A stretch of 53,067 nucleotides of DNA from Mesorhizobium sp. ORS 3359 (GTDB taxonomy: Bacteria; Pseudomonadota; Alphaproteobacteria; Rhizobiales; Rhizobiaceae), in assembly GCA_000824845.1 (NCBI GenBank), contig CCNC01000178.1, positions 1 through 53,067 of the forward strand. Reading direction: 5' to 3'. Of this stretch, positions 40,755-49,688 are shown one piece after another. The first letter of the stretch is position 1. Each line of letters opens with the position of its first letter. The notes beneath the pieces are model-generated. The model was not told the DNA's origin. It saw only the letters and a list, made by a program, of their open reading frames with translations, and made no database searches. Both the position numbers and the translations under genes were made by a program.

Positions 40755-41651
40755 ATGTGCGGAATCGTTGGACTTTTCTTGAAGGACAAGGCGCTGGAGC
40801 CCAAGCTCGGCGCCATGCTGTCGGAGATGCTGGTGTCGCTCAGCGACCGCGGCCCGGACAGCGCCGGCATCGCCATCTATGGCGCGGCCACCGGCAATGA
40901 AGCCAAGATCACCGTGCAGTCACCGAAGGCGGATCGCGATTTCCGCGGCCTCGACGTCGAACTCGCCAAGGCGATCGGCGCGCCGGTGAGCGTGGCGGTG
41001 AATTCGACGCACGCCGTCATCAGGACCACGCCGGACAAGGTCGATGCCGCGCGCGAGGCGCTGCAGACGCTCAGGCCGGACATCCGCATCATGGGCGCCG
41101 GCGAGGCGGTTGAGATCTACAAGGAGGTCGGCCTGCCGGAGACCGTGATCGATCGCTTCCATGTGCGCTCGATGACCGGCACGCATGGCATCGGCCATAC
41201 CCGCATGGCGACGGAATCGGCGGTCACCACGATGGGCGCGCATCCGTTCTCGACCGGCGCCGACCAGTGCCTGGTGCATAACGGCTCGCTCTCCAACCAC
41301 AACAATGTGCGCCGCGAGCTGATCCGCGACGGCATGAAGTTCGAGACCGAGAACGACACCGAAGTTGCCGCGGCCTATCTTTCCAACCGGATGGCGCATG
41401 GCAAGAATCTGGGCGAGGCGCTGGAAGGCACGCTCTCCGACCTCGACGGCTTCTTCACCTTCGTCGTCGGCACCAAGAACGGCTTCGGCGTGGTGCGCGA
41501 CCCGATCGCCTGCAAGCCGGCAGTGATGGCCGAGACCGACCAGTATGTCGCGTTCGGCTCGGAATATCGCGCGCTGACCAAGCTGCCCGGCATCGACAAT
41601 GCGCGGGTCTGGGAGCCGGAGCCCGCAACCGTTTACTTCTGGGAGCATTGA
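40755..41651 (+). CDS. mgsA: N-methylglutamate synthase subunit A, glutamine amidotransferase class II (GlxB-type)
   Basis: Amidotransferase domain protein of 298 residues. Met is followed directly by Cys2 (MCGIVGLFL), the Ntn nucleophile of class II amidotransferases. Supporting motifs are DRGPDSAGIAIYG (about residue 37), the segment HGIGHTRMATESAVTTMGAH (about residue 143) and LVHNGSLSNHNNVRRELI. Start ATG 40755 is chosen because the nucleophile must be residue 2, and GGAGG lies before it. In the N-methylglutamate pathway this subunit, with MgsB and MgsC, forms the synthase that joins methylamine to glutamate. In rhizobia the homologue is called glxB. First gene of the nine-kb operon. Confidence 0.88.
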   Translation: MCGIVGLFLKDKALEPKLGAMLSEMLVSLSDRGPDSAGIAIYGAATGNEAKITVQSPKADRDFRGLDVELAKAIGAPVSVAVNSTHAVIRTTPDKVDAAREALQTLRPDIRIMGAGEAVEIYKEVGLPETVIDRFHVRSMTGTHGIGHTRMATESAVTTMGAHPFSTGADQCLVHNGSLSNHNNVRRELIRDGMKFETENDTEVAAAYLSNRMAHGKNLGEALEGTLSDLDGFFTFVVGTKNGFGVVRDPIACKPAVMAETDQYVAFGSEYRALTKLPGIDNARVWEPEPATVYFWEH

Positions 41652-41655
41652 GCCG

Positions 41656-42387
41656 ATGCCGGCAACCCCAATGTCGAAGGCCGAGCGCGACCAGGGCCAT
41701 GCGAGGGTGTTCGATCTCTCGCAACATTCGCTGCGCGAATTGAACGAGGCGCTGCACAAGCTCACGCCGGGTTCGAACGAGACCGCATGGGAAGTGCTCA
41801 ATCCGAAAGGCAGCCATTCGGTCGCCGTCGGCGTCGACCAGCCGGTCAGCATCGATGTGCGCGGCAGCGTCGGCTATTACTGCGCCGGCATGAATGACGG
41901 CGCCGCGATCACTGTGCATGGCTCGGCCGGCCCCGGAGTCGGCGAGAACATGATGTCGGGCTCGATCGTCATCAAGGGCGACGCCAGCCAGTATGCCGGC
42001 GCCACCGGCCGCGGCGGCCTGCTGGTCATCGAGGGCAACGCATCGTCGCGCTGCGGCATCTCGATGAAAGGCATCGACATCGTCGTGCATGGCAATATCG
42101 GCCACATGTCGGCTTTCATGGCGCAGTCCGGCAACCTGGTGGTGCTGGGCGATGCCGGCGACGCGCTGGGCGATTCCATCTACGAGGCGCGGCTCTTCGT
42201 GCGCGGCAAGGTGGAGAGCCTCGGCGCCGACTGCATCGCCAAGGAGATGCGGCCCGAGCACATCGAATTGCTGCAGGGCCTGCTCGACAAGGCCGGCGTC
42301 ACCGGCGTCAAGGCGTCGGAGTTCAAGCGCTACGGCTCGGCCCGCAAACTCTACAATTTCAACATCGACAACGCCGACGCGTATTGA
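41656..42387 (+). CDS. mgsB: N-methylglutamate synthase subunit B, GXGXG domain (GlxC-type)
   Basis: Protein of 243 residues made largely of the right-handed beta-helix called the GXGXG domain, homologous to the C-terminal domain of glutamate synthase. The repeats are seen in SGSIVIKGDASQYAGATGRG (about residue 102), then GLLVIEGNASSRCGISMKG and GDAGDALGDSIYEARLFVRG. It is a structural partner of MgsA and MgsC. ATG 41656 lies four bases after the mgsA stop. Earlier in-frame codons lie inside mgsA and are rejected. In rhizobia the homologue is glxC. Confidence 0.88.
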   Translation: MPATPMSKAERDQGHARVFDLSQHSLRELNEALHKLTPGSNETAWEVLNPKGSHSVAVGVDQPVSIDVRGSVGYYCAGMNDGAAITVHGSAGPGVGENMMSGSIVIKGDASQYAGATGRGGLLVIEGNASSRCGISMKGIDIVVHGNIGHMSAFMAQSGNLVVLGDAGDALGDSIYEARLFVRGKVESLGADCIAKEMRPEHIELLQGLLDKAGVTGVKASEFKRYGSARKLYNFNIDNADAY

Positions 42388-42395
42388 GGACAGAA

Positions 42396-43724
42396 ATGGC
42401 CTATCACAATCCTCCCACGACGCCGCGCAAATCCGCAACCTTCGACGACTACACGCTTTCCGAAATCCGCCGCGCGGCCGCGACTGGCATCTATGACATC
42501 CGTGGCGCCGGCGCCAAGCGCAAGCTGCCGCATTTCGACGATCTGTTGTTCCTCGGCGCCTCGATCTCGCGCTATCCGCTCGAAGGCTATCGCGAACGCT
42601 GCGACACCTCGGTGGTGCTCGGCTCGCGCCATGCCAAGAAGCCGATCGAGCTCAAGATCCCGATCACCATCGCCGGCATGAGTTTTGGGTCGCTTTCCGG
42701 TCCCGCCAAGGAAGCCCTTGGCCGCGGCGCGACGATCGCCGGGACATCGACCACCACAGGCGACGGCGGCATGACCGAGGAAGAACGCGGCCACTCGAAG
42801 ACGCTGGTCTATCAATACCTGCCGTCGCGCTACGGCATGAACCCGCGCGACCTGCGCCGCGCCGACGCCATCGAAGTGGTCGTCGGCCAGGGCGCCAAGC
42901 CTGGCGGCGGCGGCATGCTGCTTGGCCAGAAGATCTCCGACCGCGTCGCCGAGATGCGCACGCTGCCCAAGGGCATCGACCAGCGCTCGGCCTCACGCCA
43001 TCCCGACTGGACCGGGCCGGACGATCTCGAGATCAAGATCCTCGAGCTACGCGAGATCACCGACTGGGAAAAGCCGATCTACGTCAAGGTCGGCGGCGCC
43101 CGCCCCTATTACGACACGGCGCTCGCGGTGAAGGCCGGCGCCGACGTCGTCGTGATCGACGGCATGCAGGGCGGCACCGCTGCCACTCAGGAAGTGTTCA
43201 TCGAGAATGTCGGCCAGCCGACGCTTGCCTGCATCAGGCCGGCCGTGCAGGCGCTGCAGGACCTCGGCATGCACCGCAAGGTGCAGCTCATCATCTCCGG
43301 CGGCATCCGCAACGGCGCCGATGTCGCCAAGGCGTTGGCGCTCGGCGTCGATGCGGTGTCGATCGGCACGGCGGCGCTCGTCGCGCTCGGCGACAACGAT
43401 CCGCGCTGGGAGGCGGAGTACAATGCGCTGGGCACCACGGCCGGCGCCTATGACGACTGGCACGAGGGCCGCGACCCGGCCGGCATCACCACGCAGGATC
43501 CGGAGCTGATGAAGCGGGTCGATCCGATCGCGGCCGGACGACGCCTGGCGAATTACCTCAAGGTGATGACGCTGGAGGCGCAGACGATTGCTCGCGCCTG
43601 CGGCAAGAACAGCCTGCACAATCTCGAGCCTGAGGATCTCGTTGCGCTCACCATCGAAGCCGCCGCCATGGCCGGCGTGCCTCTGGCCGGCACCAACTGG
43701 ATTCCGGGAAAGAACGGCTTCTAG
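42396..43724 (+). CDS. mgsC: N-methylglutamate synthase subunit C, FMN-binding glutamate synthase domain (GlxD-type)
   Basis: Protein of 442 residues with the FMN-binding TIM-barrel of glutamate synthase: ITIAGMSFGSLSGPAKEALG near residue 95, KVGGARPYYDTALAVKAGAD near residue 233, GGTAATQEVF near 258 and LIISGGIRNGADVAKALALG near residue 302. The conserved segment GITTQDPEL is present, but the cysteines that normally precede it and bind a [3Fe-4S] cluster are absent: the region reads GAYDDWHEGRDP, and only three scattered cysteines occur in the protein. This appears to be the glxD form. ATG 42396 follows GAGGA, eight bases after mgsB. Confidence 0.88.
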   Translation: MAYHNPPTTPRKSATFDDYTLSEIRRAAATGIYDIRGAGAKRKLPHFDDLLFLGASISRYPLEGYRERCDTSVVLGSRHAKKPIELKIPITIAGMSFGSLSGPAKEALGRGATIAGTSTTTGDGGMTEEERGHSKTLVYQYLPSRYGMNPRDLRRADAIEVVVGQGAKPGGGGMLLGQKISDRVAEMRTLPKGIDQRSASRHPDWTGPDDLEIKILELREITDWEKPIYVKVGGARPYYDTALAVKAGADVVVIDGMQGGTAATQEVFIENVGQPTLACIRPAVQALQDLGMHRKVQLIISGGIRNGADVAKALALGVDAVSIGTAALVALGDNDPRWEAEYNALGTTAGAYDDWHEGRDPAGITTQDPELMKRVDPIAAGRRLANYLKVMTLEAQTIARACGKNSLHNLEPEDLVALTIEAAAMAGVPLAGTNWIPGKNGF

Positions 43725-43759
43725 GAAAACTTCCAAGACCACATAAGCGAGGAACTATA

Positions 43760-45067
43760 ATGGGGAACGATCTCGCCGCATTCGCCAAGGAGAACGGCGT
43801 CAAATATTTCATGATCTCCTACACCGACCTGTTCAGCGGGCAGCGCGCCAAGCTGGTGCCGGCGCAGGCGATCGCCGACATGCAGAAGGACGGCGCCGGC
43901 TTTGCCGGTTTCGCGACATGGCTCGATCTGACGCCGGCGCATCCGGACATGCTGGCGGTGCCGGACCCGGATTCGGTCATTCAATTGCCGTGGAAGAAAG
44001 ACGTCGCCTGGGTGGCGGCCACCTGCGTGATGGAGGACAAGCTCGTCGATCAGGCGCCGCGCAACACGCTGAAGCGGGTGATCGACGAAGCCGCCCGCGA
44101 CGGCATGCACGTCAAGACCGGCGTCGAGGCCGAGTTCTTCCTGATCTCGCCGGACGGCAAGGCGATCTCCGACGAATACGACACAGCCTCGAAGCCCTGC
44201 TACGACCAGCAGGCGGTGATGCGCCGGTACGACGTCATCGCCGAGATCTGCGACCATATGCTGGCGCTGGGCTGGGGCCCGTACCAGAACGACCATGAGG
44301 ACGCCAACGGCCAGTTCGAGATGAACTGGACCTTCGACCACGCGCTGGCGACGGCCGATAAGCACTCCTTCTTCAAGTTCATGGTCAAGTCGATCGCGGA
44401 GAAGCACGGCCTGCGCGCGACGTTCATGCCCAAGCCCTTCCAAGGCCTGACCGGCAATGGCTGCCATGCGCATATCTCGGTGTGGGACGAGGCCGGCAAG
44501 ACCAACGTCTTCGCCGACAATTCGGAAGAGCTCGGCCTCTCCGCCAAGGGCAGGAACTTCCTCGGCGGCATCATGAAGCATGCCTCGGCGCTTGCCGCGA
44601 TCACCAATCCGACGGTCAACTCCTACAAGCGCATCAACGCGCCGCGCACTATTTCGGGCGCGACCTGGGCGCCGAACACGGTGACCTGGACCGGCAACAA
44701 CCGCACCCATATGGTGCGCGTGCCTGGGCCCGGACGCTTCGAGCTGCGCCTGCCCGACGGCGCCGCCAACCCTTATCTCTTGCAGGCCGTGATCATCGCC
44801 GCCGGCCTCGACGGCATCCGCTCCAAGGCCGACCCAGGCAAGCGCTACGATATCGACATGTACCAGTTCGGCCATACCGTCACGGATGCGCCGAAGCTGC
44901 CGCTCAACCTGCTCGATGCGCTGCGCGAGTTCGACAACGACAAATCGCTCAAGGCGGCGCTGGGTGAGGAATTTTCGTCGGCATATCTAAAGCTGAAGCA
45001 GCAGGAATGGAATTCCTATGCTTCGCACTTCACGCAGTGGGAGCGCGACCACACTCTGGATATCTAG
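43760..45067 (+). CDS. gmaS: Gamma-glutamylmethylamide synthetase / type III glutamine synthetase (GlnT)
   Basis: ATP-dependent amide ligase of 435 residues in the glutamine synthetase superfamily. In the methylamine pathway it joins methylamine to glutamate to give gamma-glutamylmethylamide. The catalytic motifs are GVEAEFFLIS (about residue 122), NGQFEMNWTFDHAL (about residue 184), GNGCHAHISVWDEAG (about residue 234) and the arginine-bearing NNRTHMVRVPGPGRFELRLP (about residue 314). The gene follows mgsC by 35 bases and precedes mgdA by 38. Proteins of this type are often annotated as GlnT or GSIII in rhizobia, and sequence alone does not tell ammonia from methylamine; the operon favours methylamine. 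Confidence 0.85.
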   Translation: MGNDLAAFAKENGVKYFMISYTDLFSGQRAKLVPAQAIADMQKDGAGFAGFATWLDLTPAHPDMLAVPDPDSVIQLPWKKDVAWVAATCVMEDKLVDQAPRNTLKRVIDEAARDGMHVKTGVEAEFFLISPDGKAISDEYDTASKPCYDQQAVMRRYDVIAEICDHMLALGWGPYQNDHEDANGQFEMNWTFDHALATADKHSFFKFMVKSIAEKHGLRATFMPKPFQGLTGNGCHAHISVWDEAGKTNVFADNSEELGLSAKGRNFLGGIMKHASALAAITNPTVNSYKRINAPRTISGATWAPNTVTWTGNNRTHMVRVPGPGRFELRLPDGAANPYLLQAVIIAAGLDGIRSKADPGKRYDIDMYQFGHTVTDAPKLPLNLLDALREFDNDKSLKAALGEEFSSAYLKLKQQEWNSYASHFTQWERDHTLDI

Positions 45068-45105
45068 AGTCCAGCATTGCGGGTGAGCGGCCTCGGAATG
45101 ATTTT

Positions 45106-46359
45106 ATGAAATACTCGATCTTCTCGCTCGCCCGTGCCGCCCTCTCCGGCCACAAGAACTGGCAGCCGACCTGGCGCGATGCGGCGCCAAAGGATCGCTA
45201 CGACGTGGTGATCATCGGCGGCGGCGGGCACGGGCTCGCCACCGCCTGGTTCCTCGCCAGCGAGTTCGGCATCCGCAACGTCGCTGTGCTGGAAAAGGGC
45301 TGGATCGGCTCCGGCAACGCCGGCCGCAACACCACCATCATCCGCTCCAATTACGGCCTGCCCGGCAATACCGGCTTCTACGAATTGTCGATGAAGCTGT
45401 GGGAGCGGATGGAGCAGGACCTCAACTACAACGCCATGGTCAGCCAGCGCGGCGTGCTCAACCTCTACCATTCCGACGCGCAGCGCGACGCCTTCGCCCG
45501 GCGCGGCAACACGATGCGCATCAACGGCATCGATGCCGAGCTGCTCGACCAGGCGGCGCTGCGCAAAATGCTGCCATTCCTGAATTTCGAGAATGCGCGC
45601 TTTCCAATCCAGGGCGGGCTGCTGCAGCGCCGCGGCGGCACGGCCCGTCACGACGCCGTGGTCTGGGGCTATGCGCATGCGGCGAGCGCGCTCGGCGTCG
45701 ACATCATCCAGAATTGCGAAGTCACCGGCTTCACGCGCGACGCCAACGGCAGGGTCGCCGGCGTCGAGACGTCGCGCGGCGAGATCGGCGCTGGGAAAGT
45801 CGGCATGGCGGTGGCGGGTTCCTCCTCGCGCGTCGCGGCTATGGCGGGGCTTCGCCTGCCGATCGAAAGCCATGTGCTGCAGGCCTTCGTCTCGGAGGCG
45901 ATCAAACCGCTGCTTCCCAATGTTATGACCTTCGGCGCCGGACATTTCTATGTCAGCCAGTCGGACAAGGGCGGGCTCGTCTTCGGCGGCGACATAGACG
46001 GCTACAATTCCTACGCCCAGCGCGGCAATCTGCCGGTTGTCGAGGATGTTTGCGAAGGCGGCATGGCGCTGATCCCGATGATCGGCCGCGTGCGGTTGTT
46101 GCGCCAGTGGGGCGGCATCATGGACATGTCGATGGACGGCACGCCGATCATCGACAAGAGCCCCGTCGACGGCCTCTACATCAATGCCGGCTGGTGCTAT
46201 GGCGGCTTCAAGGCGACGCCGGGCTCGGGCTTCGTCTTCGCTCATCTTCTGGCGCGCGATCAATCGCACAAGGAAGCCGCGCTCTTCCGCCTCGACCGCT
46301 TCCAGCGCGGCGCCATGATCGACGAGAAGGGCCAGGGCGCCCAACCGAACCTGCATTAG
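45106..46359 (+). CDS. mgdA: N-methylglutamate dehydrogenase subunit A (sarcosine-oxidase beta-like)
   Basis: Flavoprotein subunit of 417 residues similar to sarcosine oxidase SoxB. The FAD motif GGGGHGLATAW is at about residues 38-48, followed by LEKGWIGSGNAGRNTTIIRS and the C-terminal GLYINAGWCYGGFKATPGSG near residue 360. In the N-methylglutamate pathway the MgdABCD complex oxidises N-methylglutamate to glutamate with release of the methyl group as a C1 unit. Start ATG 45106 lies 38 bases after gmaS; earlier in-frame codons lie inside gmaS. A heterotetrameric sarcosine oxidase is the alternative reading; the adjacent mgsABC and gmaS genes favour Mgd. Confidence 0.87.
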   Translation: MKYSIFSLARAALSGHKNWQPTWRDAAPKDRYDVVIIGGGGHGLATAWFLASEFGIRNVAVLEKGWIGSGNAGRNTTIIRSNYGLPGNTGFYELSMKLWERMEQDLNYNAMVSQRGVLNLYHSDAQRDAFARRGNTMRINGIDAELLDQAALRKMLPFLNFENARFPIQGGLLQRRGGTARHDAVVWGYAHAASALGVDIIQNCEVTGFTRDANGRVAGVETSRGEIGAGKVGMAVAGSSSRVAAMAGLRLPIESHVLQAFVSEAIKPLLPNVMTFGAGHFYVSQSDKGGLVFGGDIDGYNSYAQRGNLPVVEDVCEGGMALIPMIGRVRLLRQWGGIMDMSMDGTPIIDKSPVDGLYINAGWCYGGFKATPGSGFVFAHLLARDQSHKEAALFRLDRFQRGAMIDEKGQGAQPNLH

Positions 46360-46364
46360 AGATT

Positions 46365-46413
46365 GAGCATGATGTTATCCAAAAACCGCTTCACACTTTT
46401 TGGCATCATGCTC
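46365..46413. repeat. Rhizobiales intergenic palindrome inside the mgd operon
   Basis: A 49-base imperfect palindrome whose ends are GAGCATGATG and CATCATGCTC, with AAAAACC and TTTTTGG in the middle. Elements of this sequence type are common between genes in Mesorhizobium and relatives. It fills the 72-base gap between mgdA and mgdB, the largest gap in the mgd genes, and would form a stable hairpin in the transcript. Confidence 0.75.
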
Positions 46414-46431
46414 TGAGGCCGCCAGAAGACC

Positions 46432-46707
46432 ATGCGTATTACCTGTCCTTTCTGCGGCGAACGCGAGCTCGGCGAGTTCACCTATCTCGGCGACGCCAAG
46501 CCACAGCGCCCGTCGGCCGATGCCGGCGAGGACGCCGTCTACGACTACGTCTATCTGCGCGACAACATCGCCGGCGTGATGAGCGAGCACTGGTACCATG
46601 GCGGCGGTTGCCGGGCGTGGCTGAAGGTCACCCGCAACACGCTGACGCATGAGATTTCGGCGGTCGAGGCGGCTGCAGGCGCCGGCGCCGCCAAGGTTGG
46701 TGCGTGA
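46432..46707 (+). CDS. mgdB: N-methylglutamate dehydrogenase subunit B (sarcosine-oxidase delta-like)
   Basis: Small subunit of 91 residues of the SoxD type. The zinc site is visible as Cys5, Cys8, His56 and Cys60 (CPFCG and HGGGC), the same ligand set as in sarcosine oxidase delta. It is expected to bridge the alpha and beta subunits. The stop TGA overlaps the ATG of mgdC (TGATG), so the two are translationally coupled. Confidence 0.88.
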   Translation: MRITCPFCGERELGEFTYLGDAKPQRPSADAGEDAVYDYVYLRDNIAGVMSEHWYHGGGCRAWLKVTRNTLTHEISAVEAAAGAGAAKVGA

Positions 46708-49688
46708 TGGCCGGCGATCAGGCAAATCGTCTCACATCCGGCGGCCTCATCGACCGCTCGACCGCGCTCAGCTTCCGCTTCGACGGCGAGAATTTTTTGG
46801 GCTTCAAGGGCGACACGCTGGCTTCCGCGCTGGTCGCCAATGGCGTCAAGCTGGTCGGCCGCTCGTTCAAGTACCATCGCCCGCGCGGCATCCTGACCGC
46901 CGGCTCGGAAGAGCCGAACGCGCTGGTCGAATTGCGCAGCGGCGCCAGGCGCGAGCCGAACACCAAGGCGACGACGGCCGAGCTCTATGAGGGCCTGGAA
47001 GCCGCCAGCCAGAATCGCTGGCCGTCGCTCAATTTCGACGTCATGTCGGTCAACCAGTTGTTCGCGCCGATCTTCGTCGCCGGCTTCTACTACAAGACTT
47101 TCATGTGGCCGGCAAAATTCTGGGAAGCGATCTACGAGCCGGCGATCCGCCGCGCCGCCGGCCTCGGTCGCGCGGCGGGCGTTTCCGATCCCGACCACTA
47201 TGACAAGGCCTGGGCGCATTGCGACGTGGTGATCGTGGGTTCCGGGCCGGCTGGTCTGGCGGCAGCCCTTGCAGCCGGCCGTAGCGGCGCCCGCGTCATT
47301 CTGTGCGAGGAGGATTTTGTCCTCGGCGGGCGGCTGCTTGCCAATGGCGGCACGATCGACGGATTGCCCGCCGCTGAATGGGTTGCTCGCACGGTTGCCG
47401 AACTCGAAGCGCTGCCCGATGTGCGCATCATGACGCGCACGACTTTGTTCGGCGTTTATGACGGCGGCACCTATGGCGCGATCGAGCACGTCAACGACCA
47501 TCTGCCGGTGCCGCCGGAACATCAGGTGCGGCAGCGGCTGTGGCGGATCGTGGCCAGGCGCTGCGTCGTCGCGGCCGGCGCGATCGAACGTCCCATCGTC
47601 TTTGCCGGCAACGACACGCCCGGCGTGATGATGGCATCGGCCATGCGCAGCTACATCAACCGCTACGCGGCCGCGCCGGCCAGGCGCATCGCGCTCTTCA
47701 CCAATAACGAAGACGGCTGGCGCACCGCCGAGACGGCGATCGCCGCCGGGCTGCAAGTGGCGGCGGTGATCGATGCGCGGCCGGATGTTTCGCCGGCGCA
47801 TCGCTCGCTGGCCAGCAAGGGCGGCTTTCCGGTGCTGCACGGTTCGGTCTCCGCTGTTGATGGCGGCAAGACCGGCGTGCGCAAGATTTCCGTCTCGCTG
47901 ACCGGCGGCGCGCGCGCCGAGGTCGAGGCGGACGGGCTTGCCGTCTCGGGCGGCTGGAATCCGGCGGTCGGCCCCACCTCCTACCATCGCGGCCGGCCGA
48001 AATGGCGCGACGACATCGCCGCCTTCGTGCCGGACGGCGTGCCGCCCGGCATGGCCGCGGCTGGCGCGGCCAACGGCGCGTTTGGGCTTGGCGCCTGCCT
48101 GCGCGAAGGGTTCGAGGCCGGCGCCGCCGCGGCACGCGATGCCGGACGCAGCGGCAATATCGGATCGATGCCGGCCGCCGACGACGAAATCTTTTCGATC
48201 ACTCCGCTCTGGCATGTCGCCGGCAAGGGCAAAGCCTTTGTAGACCAGCAGCACGACGTCACCGCTTCCGATGTCGAGCTGGCGCAGCGCGAGGGTTTTC
48301 AATCGGTCGAACATCTGAAGCGCTACACCACGCTCGGCATGGCGACCGACCAGGGCAAAACCTCGAATGTCGCCGGCCTCGCCATCATGGCGGCGGTCAG
48401 CGGCAAATCCATTCCCGAGACCGGCACGACGATCTACCGGCCGCCCTATGTGCCGGTCGCCATCGGCGCGTTCGCCGGCCATCACCGCGACGAGAATTTT
48501 CATGCGACGCGGCTGACGCCGTCACATCACTGGGCGGCCGAACTAGGCGCGGTGTTTGTTGACACCGGCCTGTGGAAACGGGCGCAGTGGTATCCGCGCG
48601 CGGGCGAGAAGGACTGGCTGGAATCGGTGACGCGCGAGGTCAAGGCAGTGCGCTCAGGCGTCGGCTTCTGTGACGTCTCGACACTCGGCAAGATCGACGT
48701 GCACGGCCCGGACGCCGGGGCCTTCCTCGACCGCGTCTACATCAACGCCTTCTCCAGCCTCGCCGTCGGCAAGGGGCGCTACGGGCTGATGCTGCGCGAG
48801 GACGGTATCGTTTATGACGATGGCACGACCTCGCGGCTGGCCGAGGACCACTATTTCCTCACCACCACGACAGCCAAGGCCGGGCTGGTGATGCAGCATC
48901 TGGAGTTTTGCCGGCAGGTGCTGTTCCCCGAACTCGACGTGCAATTGACCTCGGTCTCCGACCAATGGGCGCAGTTCTCGATTGCGGGACCGAAGACCCG
49001 CGACCTCTTGCAGGAGATCGTCGATCCGGCCGAAGACCTGTCGAACGAAGGTTTCCCGTTCATGGGCGCGCGCGAGGTCAAGCTGCGCGGCGGCCTGAAA
49101 GCGCGGCTGTTCCGCATTTCCTTCTCCGGCGAGATGGCGTTCGAGATTTCGGTGCCGGCACGTCATGGCGAAGCGATGGCGCGCAATTTGATGATTGCGG
49201 GCGAGCCATTCGGCGTGACGCCTTACGGCACCGAAGCGCTCGGTGTGATGCGCATCGAAAAAGGCCATGTCGCCGGACCCGAGCTCAACGGCACCACCAC
49301 GGCGGGCGATCTCGGCCTCGGCAAGATGATGTCGACCAAGAAGGATTTTATCGGCCGCGTCATGGCCCGCCGCGAGGCTTTGGTCGCGCCCAACCGGCAG
49401 GTGGTCGTCGGCATCAAGCCGACCGACAAGGCGCGCCGCCTGCGCTCAGGCGCGCACATCATTCCGAAAGGCGAGACCCCCGGCCCCGAGAATGACCAGG
49501 GCTATGTCACCTCGGTCTGCTTCTCGCCGGTGCTCGACCAGTGGATCGGGCTCGGCCTCGTCGAGCGCGGCCGCGAGCGGATCGGCGAGATCGTACGCGC
49601 GCATGATCCGCTGCGCTCAGAGGACTACGATGTCGAGCTCTGCAATTCCGTCTTCTACGATCCGGATGGAGGGCGCCAGCGTGGCTGA
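46707..49688 (+). CDS. mgdC: N-methylglutamate dehydrogenase subunit C (sarcosine-oxidase alpha-like)
   Basis: Large subunit of 993 residues. An N-terminal ferredoxin-like fold (LSFRFDGENFLGFKGDTLAS) is followed by an NAD/FAD-binding domain with IVGSGPAGLAAALAAGRSGA near residue 174 and RPIVFAGNDTPGVMMASAMR near residue 295. The C-terminal part from about residue 620 is a GcvT-like tetrahydrofolate-binding domain (SGVGFCDVSTLGKIDVHGPD, then KGHVAGPELNG and PTDKARRLRSGAHI). This channel transfers the methyl carbon to tetrahydrofolate. ATG 46707 overlaps the mgdB stop; a GTG three bases upstream is an alternative. Confidence 0.9.
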   Translation: MAGDQANRLTSGGLIDRSTALSFRFDGENFLGFKGDTLASALVANGVKLVGRSFKYHRPRGILTAGSEEPNALVELRSGARREPNTKATTAELYEGLEAASQNRWPSLNFDVMSVNQLFAPIFVAGFYYKTFMWPAKFWEAIYEPAIRRAAGLGRAAGVSDPDHYDKAWAHCDVVIVGSGPAGLAAALAAGRSGARVILCEEDFVLGGRLLANGGTIDGLPAAEWVARTVAELEALPDVRIMTRTTLFGVYDGGTYGAIEHVNDHLPVPPEHQVRQRLWRIVARRCVVAAGAIERPIVFAGNDTPGVMMASAMRSYINRYAAAPARRIALFTNNEDGWRTAETAIAAGLQVAAVIDARPDVSPAHRSLASKGGFPVLHGSVSAVDGGKTGVRKISVSLTGGARAEVEADGLAVSGGWNPAVGPTSYHRGRPKWRDDIAAFVPDGVPPGMAAAGAANGAFGLGACLREGFEAGAAAARDAGRSGNIGSMPAADDEIFSITPLWHVAGKGKAFVDQQHDVTASDVELAQREGFQSVEHLKRYTTLGMATDQGKTSNVAGLAIMAAVSGKSIPETGTTIYRPPYVPVAIGAFAGHHRDENFHATRLTPSHHWAAELGAVFVDTGLWKRAQWYPRAGEKDWLESVTREVKAVRSGVGFCDVSTLGKIDVHGPDAGAFLDRVYINAFSSLAVGKGRYGLMLREDGIVYDDGTTSRLAEDHYFLTTTTAKAGLVMQHLEFCRQVLFPELDVQLTSVSDQWAQFSIAGPKTRDLLQEIVDPAEDLSNEGFPFMGAREVKLRGGLKARLFRISFSGEMAFEISVPARHGEAMARNLMIAGEPFGVTPYGTEALGVMRIEKGHVAGPELNGTTTAGDLGLGKMMSTKKDFIGRVMARREALVAPNRQVVVGIKPTDKARRLRSGAHIIPKGETPGPENDQGYVTSVCFSPVLDQWIGLGLVERGRERIGEIVRAHDPLRSEDYDVELCNSVFYDPDGGRQRG

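Noticed and set aside
46551..48503. Minus-strand open frame of 650 codons opposite mgdC
   Set aside because: It is a frame left open by codon bias on the other strand of a well-supported gene; composition is atypical (Arg- and Asp-rich).
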